Source: Helicobacter sp. | GTDB taxonomy: Bacteria > Campylobacterota > Campylobacteria > Campylobacterales > Helicobacteraceae | Length of the DNA stretch: 10,751 bases | Reading direction: 5' to 3' | NCBI GenBank assembly: GCA_022766795.1 | Contig: JALEPE010000046.1 | Coordinates: forward strand, 1-10,751 | Part shown: positions 1 through 7,173 of the stretch, in pieces | Layout: each line of letters starts with the position of its first letter | Numbering within the stretch: position 1 is the first letter of the stretch | Translations under genes and position numbers: made by a program | Notes under the pieces: model-generated | Told to the model about the DNA's origin: nothing | The model's input: the letters and a program-made list of their open reading frames with translations, nothing else | Databases searched by the model: none

Positions 1-14
1 GGAATCCTAAACTA

Positions 15-1724
15 ATGTGTGGCATTTGCGGAGGGAATTATGCGCTAGAGATAGTGCAAAAGGCATCTGTTGCTATGCGTCATAGGGGCTTAGACGCAAA
101 AGGGAGCTTTAGTGATGAGAAATTTTCCTTTGCGCACAATCGCCTAAGCATTATTGATTTACAAGCGCAAGCAAATCAGCCCTTTATTTCTCCCTATTGT
201 CCGCATTTTGTGCTTGTCTTTAATGGAGAGATTTATAATTATTTGGAGTTAAAGGCGGAATTGAAAAGTCTCGGGATTCCGTTTTTTACGACAAGCGATA
301 CAGAGGTTTTGCTCCACTCTTACGCGCTTTGGGGAGAGAAATGTTTGCAAAAATTCAATGGGGATTTTGCATTTTGCATTTATGATAAGCGCGATTCCTC
401 CCTCTTTTTGGCGCGTGATAGATTGGGGAATAAGCCCTTGTTTTACGCGCTAAAAGGAGAGAAAATCTTTTTTGCTTCCGAGATTAAGGCATTTTTGGCG
501 GTGGAATCCTACGCGTTAGATTTGGAGGAAGTTTCCAAATGGTTGCTTTTTAGCAATGGGGATTCTAAAAAGAGCATTTATCAAGGAATCTTAAACTTTC
601 CTTCCGCGCATTTTGCGCACTTTAAGCTTGGTGATAGGGAGCTAAAATTTCAAAAATATTGGGATTTTGAGCCAGATTTTGAGGCGATTTCCAATGCGCT
701 AAGTGATGCAAAGGCTTTACAAAACGCGCTAGAGGAATTGGAATCCCTGCTACAAGATTCTACTAGGATTCGTTTGCGCTCTGATGTGCCTTTGGCTTTG
801 TGCGTTTCTGGTGGGGTGGATAGCTCCATTTTGGCGCATTTCATCGCAAGGGAAAAAGTGGATTGTCGCTACTTTGGGTTAAACTTTAAGGACAATGCGC
901 AAGGCGATGAGAGTGCGCATATTAAGCAACTTGCGGAGGATTTAAAGATTCCAATCCATTTTGTTTCTCCGAGTTTGGATTCTATTGCGGAGGATTTGCA
1001 AAGCCTGTGTTATACACAAGATGAGATTTTTCGCAGTTTTTCTGTTTATTCACAATTTTTGCTTTTCCGCTCCATTGCTCCTTATTGCAAGGTAAGTCTC
1101 GGAGGACAGGGCGCAGATGAGCTTTTTGGGGGGTATTATCATCATATTGGACGCTTTTGTTTTGCGTATTTTGAAACCTTTAAAGAACGCGTGAAACTCT
1201 ATGGTAATGCAGCGTTTAAGGAATATGCTTTTGGGCTTAAATGTGCGCTAGATAGGGAGCTAAAGCTACAATTATTCCAAGAGGATAATGCAAGGGATAT
1301 AGAAAAATTACAGAGCTTAGGGCTTCCGATTCCGACTTTAGAGAATCTTTTGGAGAGATTTTTGCCCGATTTTTCGCAAGGGCTTTGGCTAGATACAATG
1401 GTTTTTAACCTCCCTAATCTTTTACGCTATGAAGATCGCAATGCAATGGCGTTTGGGATTGAGAATCGCACGCCTTTTACGGATTATCGGGTGGTGGAGT
1501 TTGCCTTTAGGATTGCGGAGGGGTTTAAGGTGCAAAAGGGTTATAGTAAGTATCTTTTGCGTCTGCTTTTAGAAAAGCTTGGAAGCAAAAGCCTTGCTTG
1601 GCGGAGGGATAAAATAGGGTTTAGTGCGCCCGAGTTTTGCTTAATGCAAACTTTAGGGTATAATGCAAACTCGCTTTTTGATATTCGTTTGGCAATTTTA
1701 GAGACTTTAAAGGGTAGATTATGA
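15..1724 (+). CDS. asnB: Glutamine-dependent asparagine synthetase-like amidotransferase (AsnB family)
   Basis: A 569-residue two-domain class II amidotransferase. The N-terminal glutaminase domain (about 1-210) begins MCGICG, so Cys2 becomes the catalytic nucleophile after Met removal; this fixes the start. It also shows RLSIIDL, NGEIYNY, SDTEVLL and ARDRLGNKPLFY. The synthetase domain carries the PP-loop ATP motif SGGVDSS (265-271), GADELFGGY, and a late block with EDRNAMAFGIENRTPF. The family moves ammonia from glutamine to an adenylated carboxylate. The usual RHRGPD motif reads RHRGLD here. At 569 residues it is a little shorter than housekeeping AsnB, from memory around 600. Its stop overlaps the next start (ATGA). 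Because it sits in a Wbp-type uronic-acid locus, it may amidate a sugar carboxylate, as proposed for WbpS-like proteins, rather than make free asparagine; this is inference. The bases just upstream show TAATG, possibly the stop of a preceding gene overlapping this start. Confidence 0.9.
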   Translation: MCGICGGNYALEIVQKASVAMRHRGLDAKGSFSDEKFSFAHNRLSIIDLQAQANQPFISPYCPHFVLVFNGEIYNYLELKAELKSLGIPFFTTSDTEVLLHSYALWGEKCLQKFNGDFAFCIYDKRDSSLFLARDRLGNKPLFYALKGEKIFFASEIKAFLAVESYALDLEEVSKWLLFSNGDSKKSIYQGILNFPSAHFAHFKLGDRELKFQKYWDFEPDFEAISNALSDAKALQNALEELESLLQDSTRIRLRSDVPLALCVSGGVDSSILAHFIAREKVDCRYFGLNFKDNAQGDESAHIKQLAEDLKIPIHFVSPSLDSIAEDLQSLCYTQDEIFRSFSVYSQFLLFRSIAPYCKVSLGGQGADELFGGYYHHIGRFCFAYFETFKERVKLYGNAAFKEYAFGLKCALDRELKLQLFQEDNARDIEKLQSLGLPIPTLENLLERFLPDFSQGLWLDTMVFNLPNLLRYEDRNAMAFGIENRTPFTDYRVVEFAFRIAEGFKVQKGYSKYLLRLLLEKLGSKSLAWRRDKIGFSAPEFCLMQTLGYNANSLFDIRLAILETLKGRL

Positions 1725-2812
1725 TTTGGATTGATGTGGCTACGCCTAAATATGCAATGTTTTTTAACGTGATGATTAAGGAGCTACAAAAAAGAGGACA
1801 TAAATTGTTTGTAACTACGCGTTATGCTCCCAATTATACAGAGGCTAAGGAGATTTTGGACTTACACAAGATTCCACATACCGTGCTTGGAGAATATGGC
1901 GGGGCAACTTTGCTAGAGAAGTTTGAGGCAAGAATCTTCCGCCAAAAAGAGATTTTGGATTTGTTTAAAGTGCAGGGTGTTCCTAGATTGCTAATCTGTG
2001 GTGCAGTCGTGGATAGTGTGCAAGTGGCGTATGGAATCGGGATTCCGGTGGTGAATATTTATGACACACCTGCATTTACAAAACCCGGCGATGAGGAATG
2101 TCCGCGTGAATTAACCGCTGTTGCAAGACTGACTTTGCCTTTTTCTAGGCTTTTTTTCTATCCGTTTATTTTTCCAAAAGAGTTAATGTTGCGTTTCGCG
2201 CTAGATGAATCCCAAATCGTGCCTTATCCTTTTATTGATGTGGCGTTGTGGATAAATGCGATTCAAAAGGAATCCAAAAATGATTTTAGAATCCGCTATG
2301 GACTAGATACGACAAAGCCCACAATTCTTGTGCGTGAGGAGGAATACAAGGCGCATTATGTCAAAGAGCAAATCCCGGTGATTTATCAAGTGATTCCGTT
2401 GCTTAAAAAAGTAATCAACGCAAATGTTGTGATTATGCCAAGATATGAAAAAGATAGGTTAAAAAGGGATTTTGGAGGAATCGCTACCATTTTGGAGGAG
2501 AAGCTAAAGCCAGAGGAATTTTATCCCTTTATTGATTTGTTTATCGGTGGTGGGGGGACGATGAATTTAGAGGCAGTGTGTTATGGGATTCCGACAATCT
2601 CTACGCGTTCTCTTTGGCTGATTCACGACCAATATTTAATCAAACATAAACTAATGTTTTGGAGTCAAGATTGTGAGGAAATTATACAAATCGCTAAGGA
2701 AAATTTGGGCAAAAAAATAGAATCGCAAAGCTATTTTGTGCAAGGAGATTGCAATTTTAATGCCATTATTGACACGATAGAATCTAGGATTTTAAAGGAG
2801 AAAAAATGTTAG
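1721..2812 (+). CDS. DUF354 family protein (GT-B / UDP-GlcNAc 2-epimerase-like fold)
   Basis: A 363-residue protein recognisable as DUF354 from its opening IWIDVATPKYAMFF, followed by an ELQKRGH helix and the strand FVTTR, and from the C-terminal glycine loop GGGGTMNLEAVCYGIPTIS (GGGGT at 276-280). That loop corresponds to the nucleotide-sugar-binding half of GT-B glycosyltransferases and of the UDP-GlcNAc 2-epimerase group. No signal peptide or membrane segment is evident, so it is probably cytoplasmic or membrane-peripheral. DUF354 has no firmly established reaction that I know of. Here it sits between an amidotransferase and the wbpB-D-E genes, so a role as glycosyltransferase, or as an epimerase-like partner in the missing WbpI position, is possible but unproven. 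The start is supported by AAAGGG six bases upstream and by the ATGA overlap with the preceding gene. It overlaps the next gene by 7 bases. Confidence 0.8.
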   Translation: MIWIDVATPKYAMFFNVMIKELQKRGHKLFVTTRYAPNYTEAKEILDLHKIPHTVLGEYGGATLLEKFEARIFRQKEILDLFKVQGVPRLLICGAVVDSVQVAYGIGIPVVNIYDTPAFTKPGDEECPRELTAVARLTLPFSRLFFYPFIFPKELMLRFALDESQIVPYPFIDVALWINAIQKESKNDFRIRYGLDTTKPTILVREEEYKAHYVKEQIPVIYQVIPLLKKVINANVVIMPRYEKDRLKRDFGGIATILEEKLKPEEFYPFIDLFIGGGGTMNLEAVCYGIPTISTRSLWLIHDQYLIKHKLMFWSQDCEEIIQIAKENLGKKIESQSYFVQGDCNFNAIIDTIESRILKEKKC

Positions 2813-3873
2813 GTGTAGCCTTGCTTGGGTGCGGGAGAATAGCGGTGCGCCACGCGCAACTTTTAAGCAGTGGAGAGATTGCAGGGGCTAAGCTTGTTTG
2901 TGTGTGTGATATTGATAAAAATCGCGCGGAATCCTTTGGAGCAAAATACAATGTGCCTTATTTTGCGGATTTGGATTCTATGATGAAAGGGTGTGGCGAT
3001 AAAATTGACATCGTATCCATTCTAACGCCTAGTGGCTGCCACGCACAAAATACTTTAGAAGTTGCACCCTATAAAAAGCATATCATTGTAGAAAAGCCTA
3101 TGGCTTTGACTTTGGAAGATGCCGATAAGATGATAGAGTCTTGCGATAGATTTGGGATTCGTCTTTTTGTTGTGAAACAGAATCGCTATAATCTCCCTGT
3201 GCAAAAATTGCGTGAAGCCTTAGATTCTGGGCGGTTTGGTAAAATCGTGATGGGTAGTGTGCGGGTGCGTTGGTGTCGGGATAATGCGTATTATAAGCAG
3301 GATTCTTGGCGTGGCACTTGGGCGCAAGATGGCGGAGTATTTACTAATCAAGCAAGTCATCATGTTGATTTGTTGGAGTGGATGCTAGGCGATGTGGAAA
3401 GTGTATTTGCAAAAAGTCGCACCGCATTAAGTGATATAGAGACAGAGGATACAGGGGTTGCTGTGTTGAGGTTTAAGAATGGGGCTTTGGGTGTGATTGA
3501 GGCAACGACTGCAACAAGACCAAAAGACTTGGAGGGGAGTCTTTCTATACTTGGAGAACTTGGAAGCGTAGAGATTGGCGGGTTTGCGGTGAATGAAATT
3601 AAGCATTGGAATTTCACAAACGCAATGGAATCCGATAAGGAAGTAATGGAAAAATATTCTGTGAATCCCCCAAATGTGTATGGATTTGGGCATAAGGAGT
3701 ATTATTTGCATGTGGTGGATTCTATTTTAAATGGCACAAAGGCTTTGGTAGATGGGCTTGAGGGACGCAAAAGTTTGGAATTAATCGTTGCCATGTATGA
3801 ATCCATAGAGACAGGCAAAGAAGTGTTTTTAAGATTCCACCCGCAAAAATGCAAACTAGGACATAGAGAGTGA
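2806..3873 (+). CDS. wbpB: Gfo/Idh/MocA oxidoreductase, WbpB/WlbA-like UDP-GlcNAcA 3-dehydrogenase
   Basis: A 355-residue NAD-dependent sugar dehydrogenase. It has an N-terminal Rossmann fold (VALLGCGRIAVRHAQLL near residues 4-20), the family's EKP motif (E96-K97-P98), and a C-terminal Gfo/Idh/MocA substrate domain with GGVFTNQASHHVDLLEWM (about 176-193) holding the conserved His and Asp. The run NRYNLPVQ, then VRVRWCRDNAYYKQDSWRGTWA, is what I associate with the WbpB/WlbA subgroup, which oxidises C3 of UDP-N-acetylglucosaminuronic acid. In that pathway the 3-keto product goes to WbpE and then WbpD, and both are encoded downstream, which supports the assignment. A strong AAAGGAG lies five bases before the ATG. 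The start overlaps the stop of the DUF354 gene and the end overlaps the next gene as GTGA. The WbpA 6-dehydrogenase that makes the substrate is not in the window. Confidence 0.88.
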   Translation: MLGVALLGCGRIAVRHAQLLSSGEIAGAKLVCVCDIDKNRAESFGAKYNVPYFADLDSMMKGCGDKIDIVSILTPSGCHAQNTLEVAPYKKHIIVEKPMALTLEDADKMIESCDRFGIRLFVVKQNRYNLPVQKLREALDSGRFGKIVMGSVRVRWCRDNAYYKQDSWRGTWAQDGGVFTNQASHHVDLLEWMLGDVESVFAKSRTALSDIETEDTGVAVLRFKNGALGVIEATTATRPKDLEGSLSILGELGSVEIGGFAVNEIKHWNFTNAMESDKEVMEKYSVNPPNVYGFGHKEYYLHVVDSILNGTKALVDGLEGRKSLELIVAMYESIETGKEVFLRFHPQKCKLGHRE

Positions 3874-4322
3874 AAAAATATCAGGCACAGATTCGGGAAG
3901 TGAAAATGGGGGCTGATGTCAAGATTGTAGAACCTTGCAATCTCTATGAATGTGAGCTTGGAGATGAGGTATTTGTGGGTCCTTTTGTAGAGATTCAAAG
4001 CAATGTGAAAATTGGCAAAAGAAGCAGAATCCAAAGTCATAGCTTCATCTGCTCACTTGTAGAGATTGGTGAGGATTGCTTTATAGGACACGGGGTAATG
4101 TTTGTTAATGATTTATTTAAAGAGGGCAAACCTGCAGGGAATCCTAAGGGCTGGAAAGAAACAAAAATTGGGAATCGCGTGAGTATTGGCTCTAATGCCA
4201 CGATTTTACCGGTGGATATTTGCGATGATGTCGTCATTGGCGCGGGAAGCGTGGTTACAAAAAATATCGTCCAAAAGGGGATTTATGCAGGGAATCCCGC
4301 ACAATTCATTCGGGAATTATAA
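3870..4322 (+). CDS. wbpD: Left-handed beta-helix N-acetyltransferase, WbpD/WlbB-like
   Basis: A 150-residue hexapeptide-repeat acyltransferase. Successive [LIV]-G-x4 turns run through most of the chain: IGKRSRI, IGEDCFIGHGVMFVND, IGNRVSIGSNATILP, VVIGAGSVVTKN and the family ending YAGNPAQFIREL. His74 of the IGHGV segment is the likely catalytic residue. Such enzymes act as trimers using acetyl-CoA. By context it acetylates the 3-amino group of UDP-2-acetamido-3-amino-2,3-dideoxy-glucuronate made by the WbpB and WbpE homologues. It is shorter than the roughly 190 residues I expect of WbpD, mainly at the N-terminus. The chosen GTG start overlaps the wbpB stop and has AGGA eight bases upstream; an internal ATG at 3906 (MGADVKI) would give a 138-residue protein and cannot be excluded. 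The general fold is certain; the exact substrate is inferred from neighbours. Confidence 0.85.
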   Translation: MKKYQAQIREVKMGADVKIVEPCNLYECELGDEVFVGPFVEIQSNVKIGKRSRIQSHSFICSLVEIGEDCFIGHGVMFVNDLFKEGKPAGNPKGWKETKIGNRVSIGSNATILPVDICDDVVIGAGSVVTKNIVQKGIYAGNPAQFIREL

Positions 4323-4331
4323 AGGAAAAAG

Positions 4332-4883
4332 ATGAGATTTGAAGAGATTGCAAACAAAATAGAATCGTATCGTGAGAGTTTAAAACAGAAAAAAACTTTG
4401 ATAGAAGTTGTAGATTTTGGTGCGGGGAAGCCAGATGAGAAGCGCACAAAGGAGCAAATGGAAGCGGGTGTTACACTAGAGATTCCGCTTTGTGAATTAG
4501 CGAAAATTGGCGTCAAACGCGAAAAAGCAGAAGTGATTTTTAAGATTTTTAACGATTCATCACCGCAAAAAATCTTGGAGCTTGGCACTTGTTTAGGATT
4601 TTCTAGCTCTTATATGGCGTATTTTGCGCCAAATGCTCAAATTTGGAGCATTGAGGGAAGCCCAAATGTCGCGCAAATCGCTAAGGAAAATCATCAACAT
4701 TTTAATTTAAAAAACATTGAAGTTTTTATCGGACGCTTTGATAAGGTTTTGCCAAATCTCTTAGAAAAAATCAAGCTCCTTGACTTTGCCTTTATTGATG
4801 GACATCATAACAAAGAAGCTACGATTGCGTATTTTAAACAAATCCTTCCCTTTATGAAGCGGGGGGGGCGTTATGCTTTTTGA
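4332..4883 (+). CDS. Phase-variable class I SAM methyltransferase, frameshifted by G8 (OFF as read)
   Basis: As read this encodes 183 residues and stops just after a run of eight G. The Rossmann motif I is ILELGTCLGFSSSYMA (81-96), the acidic residue ending strand 2 is E108 (SIEGS), and FIDGHHN (154-160) is the strand-4 active-site motif; together they indicate an O-methyltransferase-like (Methyltransf_24-type) enzyme. Translation ends RGGRYAF. If one G is removed (or two added) it reads RGGVMLFDDIAWSSGMQEAW and continues to a stop at 4999-5001, giving 222 residues and restoring the acidic DD-W-S motif expected of the fold. With nine G it would instead run to 5101 with an unrelated tail (256 residues). 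The start has AAGGA a few bases upstream and lies 9 bases after wbpD. The gene interrupts the wbpD-wbpE pair. The substrate is unknown; methylation of a surface sugar is inferred. Confidence 0.88.
   Translation: MRFEEIANKIESYRESLKQKKTLIEVVDFGAGKPDEKRTKEQMEAGVTLEIPLCELAKIGVKREKAEVIFKIFNDSSPQKILELGTCLGFSSSYMAYFAPNAQIWSIEGSPNVAQIAKENHQHFNLKNIEVFIGRFDKVLPNLLEKIKLLDFAFIDGHHNKEATIAYFKQILPFMKRGGRYAF
4861..4868 (+). repeat. Poly-G tract, G8 (slippage / phase-variation site)
   Basis: Eight consecutive G inside the methyltransferase gene, encoding the Gly-Gly after Met-Lys-Arg. Reading-frame arithmetic gives three outcomes: 7 or 10 G produce the intact 222-residue enzyme, 8 G a 183-residue truncation, and 9 G a 256-residue product with a foreign tail. 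G tracts of about this length or longer are known slipped-strand contingency loci in Helicobacter and Campylobacter. Eight is at the short end, so a sequencing or consensus error is also possible. Confidence 0.85.
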
Positions 4884-5001
4884 TGATATTGCTTGGAGTA
4901 GTGGAATGCAAGAGGCGTGGAGTGAGATTTTGGAATCCCATTGCTACACAAAAGCACAAGAGTTTGGCGAGGTTTGGAAAATGGGGGCATTATGGCTATA
5001 A
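4869..5001 (+). other. Out-of-frame C-terminal segment of the phase-variable methyltransferase
   Basis: In the frame shifted relative to the upstream 183 codons, this stretch encodes VMLFDDIAWSSGMQEAW, then SEILESHCYTKAQEFGEVWK and MGALWL before a TAA at 4999-5001. The DD-I-x-W-S block and the hydrophobic VWKMGALWL ending look like the last strands of the same Rossmann methyltransferase, so this is the natural C-terminus separated by the G8 tract, not a separate gene. In the restored frame its stop overlaps the wbpE start by 10 bases, matching the overlap style of the rest of the operon. Confidence 0.85.
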
Positions 5002-6098
5002 AATTCTTAGACTTAAAAAAGCAATATTTGAGCATAAAAGGCGAAATAGAAATTGCAATTTCAAGCGTGGTGGAGAGTGGTGCGTTTGTGGGTGGCAGTG
5101 AGATAAGCGCATTTGAGGAGGAGTTTTCGGAGTTTTTGGGTGGTGGTGTGCAAACTCTAAGCGTGGCAAATGGCACAGACGCGCTAGAAATTGCGATAGA
5201 ATCTCTCGCCTTGCCCAAAGATTCTGTGGTGCTTGTGCCTGCAAATACCTTTGCAGCAAGCGCGGAGGCGGTTGTGCGCAATGGCTTAAAGCTGCAATTT
5301 GTGGATTGTGGGGCGGATTATACAATGGATTTAGCGGATTTACGCGCAAAAATCACTCCACAAACCTCTGCGATTCTTATAGTGCATTTGTATGGACAAA
5401 GTGCGAGGATAGAGGAGATTTTGGAGATTGCAAAGGAAAAGAATCTCCGCGTAATTGAGGATTGCGCCCAAGCACACGGAGCGAAGTTCAAAGGGCGCTG
5501 TGTGGGGACTTTTGGAGATATTGCTGCCTTTAGCTTTTATCCGGGCAAGAATCTAGGAGCTTATGGCGATGGCGGAGCGATTGTGAGCTGCGATTCTGCG
5601 CTTTTGCAAAGATGTGAGGAGATTGCGCATCACGGAGGTTTGAAAAAATATGAACATAGAATCGTAGGGAGAAATTCGCGCCTTGACAATCTCCAAGCGG
5701 CAATTTTGCGTGTGAAATTGCGCCATTTAGCAGATTGGAATGCTAGGCGCAGAGAAGTAGCAAAGCTCTATTTTGAGGGATTCAAAGACTGCAAAGTAAT
5801 AAGATTACCGCAGGTTAAGGAATCTTGCGAGTGCGTGTGGCATTTGTTTGTGATTTTGGTTAAGAATCGCGAAGCAGTAATGACGCATTTAAAGCAAAAA
5901 GGCATTGAGTATGGGCTACATTACCCGATTGCTTTGCCAAATTGCCCTGCCTTTAATCATCAACCCTATGTCGTGGAATCCCCTACACCCAACGCTTCTG
6001 CGTGGCAAGAGGAGATTTTATCGCTTCCAATGGGGGAACATTTGAGTGATGAGGAAGTTGCGTGTGTGGTGAGAGCAATTAGAGAGTATAAGGGGTAG
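4992..6098 (+). CDS. wbpE: DegT/DnrJ/EryC1/StrS aminotransferase, WbpE/WlbC-like
   Basis: A 368-residue PLP-dependent sugar aminotransferase starting MAIKFLDLKKQY. It shows VANGTDALEIA (phosphate-binding region), PANTFAASAEA, VEDCAQAHG-type IEDCAQAHGA, and SFYPGKNLGAYGDGGA, in which Lys186 should form the internal aldimine. HHGGLKKYEH and GRNSRLDNLQAAIL are further family blocks. It would convert the 3-keto product of WbpB to UDP-2-acetamido-3-amino-2,3-dideoxy-glucuronate using glutamate. An upstream in-frame ATG at 4941 is rejected because it lies inside the methyltransferase C-terminus and adds 17 residues that do not resemble the family. The chosen ATG has only a weak GGGGG four bases upstream, unlike the AAGGAG-type sites of several neighbours, so its translation may rely on ribosomes arriving from the methyltransferase frame. 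Confidence 0.92.
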   Translation: MAIKFLDLKKQYLSIKGEIEIAISSVVESGAFVGGSEISAFEEEFSEFLGGGVQTLSVANGTDALEIAIESLALPKDSVVLVPANTFAASAEAVVRNGLKLQFVDCGADYTMDLADLRAKITPQTSAILIVHLYGQSARIEEILEIAKEKNLRVIEDCAQAHGAKFKGRCVGTFGDIAAFSFYPGKNLGAYGDGGAIVSCDSALLQRCEEIAHHGGLKKYEHRIVGRNSRLDNLQAAILRVKLRHLADWNARRREVAKLYFEGFKDCKVIRLPQVKESCECVWHLFVILVKNREAVMTHLKQKGIEYGLHYPIALPNCPAFNHQPYVVESPTPNASAWQEEILSLPMGEHLSDEEVACVVRAIREYKG

Positions 6099-6100
6099 CA

Positions 6101-7171
6101 GTGGCGATAAACAAAATTGTCTTAAATGAGGAATCTTTTTATGACTTGAAGTATATTGCGAGTGGAGTTTTTTATCCATTGAAAGGCTTTATGGGTTATG
6201 AGGAGTATTTGAGTGTTGTAGAAAAAATGCGGTTACTAAGTGGAGAAATTTGGACGCTCCCTATTACTTTGGAGGTGGATAATTTAGAATCTTATTGCTT
6301 GGGAGATAGAGTAGATTTAGTTTATAAAGAACAGATTGTAGGCTACATAGATGTAGAATCAAAATTTAAAGTTAGCAGTGGAGAGATTTATAAAGTTTTT
6401 GGCACACAAGATATTCAGCACCCCGGTGTTAAAAAGGAGTTTTCAAGGTCTCCTTATCGTGTTGGTGGCAAGGTTTTTGTGGAGCATAAATATTTGGAAA
6501 ATACTTTGCACAGAGGTTATATCACAGAAGTATTTAAGTGGAAAAATCCTAGCGTAAAAAGCATTGCAGGATTCCAAACGAGAAATCCTATTCACAGAGC
6601 CCACGAACATTTACAGAGAGTCGCATTAGAGATTTGCGATGCGTTATTTATTAATCCACTTGTTGGCTGGAAAAAGGTTGGAGATTTTTCAGAAAGCGCT
6701 GTTATGACTGCTTATAAAACAATGCTTGATAGTTTTTACCCAAAAGATAGAACACATTTAGAGGGCTTGAAAACACAAATGCGCTATGCGGGTCCAAGAG
6801 AAGCAATTTTCCACGCTATCATTAGACGCAATTTAGGTTGCACACATTTTATTATAGGACGCGATCACGCAGGAGTTGGGGATTATTATGGGATTTATGA
6901 AGCGCAAGATTTGGCTAGAAAAATTTCTAGCCAACAAGATTTGGGTATTACACTTTTGCTTTTAAGAGAGCCTTATTATTGCGAGATTTGTCAAGAAATT
7001 GTTAGCGATAAAACATGCAAGCATTATGAGAAAGCAAGGATAGCAATTAGCGGAACGGCTATTAGGGAAGCATTAAAAAGAGGAGAGACACCAAATGCTA
7101 CAATGATGCGTCAGGAAATATCTCACGCAATTATTGGATTGGGTAGAGAGAATATCTTTATAAAGGAGTAA
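6101..7171 (+). CDS. sat: Sulfate adenylyltransferase (ATP sulfurylase), monofunctional
   Basis: A 356-residue enzyme making APS from ATP and sulfate. The nucleotide-binding signature QTRNPIHRAHEH (159-170) with its HxxH pair, the second signature GRDHAGVGDYYG (253-264) and the late ISGTAIREALKRGE segment are diagnostic. Between them lies C294-E-I-C297 followed by C306 and H308, a probable zinc site resembling the one described for the Thermus thermophilus enzyme. There is no C-terminal APS-kinase domain; a separate CysC-type kinase follows three genes on. The GTG start has AAGGGG five bases upstream and only 2 bases separate it from wbpE. GC content drops visibly from here to about 9397. No cysN, cysD or reductase genes are present, so a role in making activated sulfate for glycan decoration, not cysteine synthesis, is inferred. 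Confidence 0.95.
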   Translation: MAINKIVLNEESFYDLKYIASGVFYPLKGFMGYEEYLSVVEKMRLLSGEIWTLPITLEVDNLESYCLGDRVDLVYKEQIVGYIDVESKFKVSSGEIYKVFGTQDIQHPGVKKEFSRSPYRVGGKVFVEHKYLENTLHRGYITEVFKWKNPSVKSIAGFQTRNPIHRAHEHLQRVALEICDALFINPLVGWKKVGDFSESAVMTAYKTMLDSFYPKDRTHLEGLKTQMRYAGPREAIFHAIIRRNLGCTHFIIGRDHAGVGDYYGIYEAQDLARKISSQQDLGITLLLLREPYYCEICQEIVSDKTCKHYEKARIAISGTAIREALKRGETPNATMMRQEISHAIIGLGRENIFIKE

Positions 7172-7173
7172 TT

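Noticed and set aside
1..14. 3' end of an upstream gene
   Set aside because: TAA triplets at 8-10 and 13-15 are compatible with it, but 14 bases are too few to assign a frame.
1128..1133. G6 run in the AsnB-like gene
   Set aside because: It encodes the conserved Gly-Gly of ELFGGY, and six G is shorter than tracts normally considered phase-variable; the frame is intact.
2552..2557. G6 run in the DUF354 gene
   Set aside because: Encodes the conserved glycine loop; short and in frame, so only a possible future seed.
3360..4040. Minus-strand open frames opposite wbpB and wbpD
   Set aside because: Low-complexity antisense translations of genes with clear family motifs on the + strand.
4880..5101. 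Possible small + strand gene starting MMILLGVVE
   Set aside because: It is the third frame through the methyltransferase C-terminus and wbpE start; it has no family resemblance and is best seen as the 9G-state tail.
4871..5349. Overlapping minus-strand open frames opposite wbpE
   Set aside because: They are Ser/Pro/His-rich antisense shadows of a well-supported gene, with no recognisable domain.
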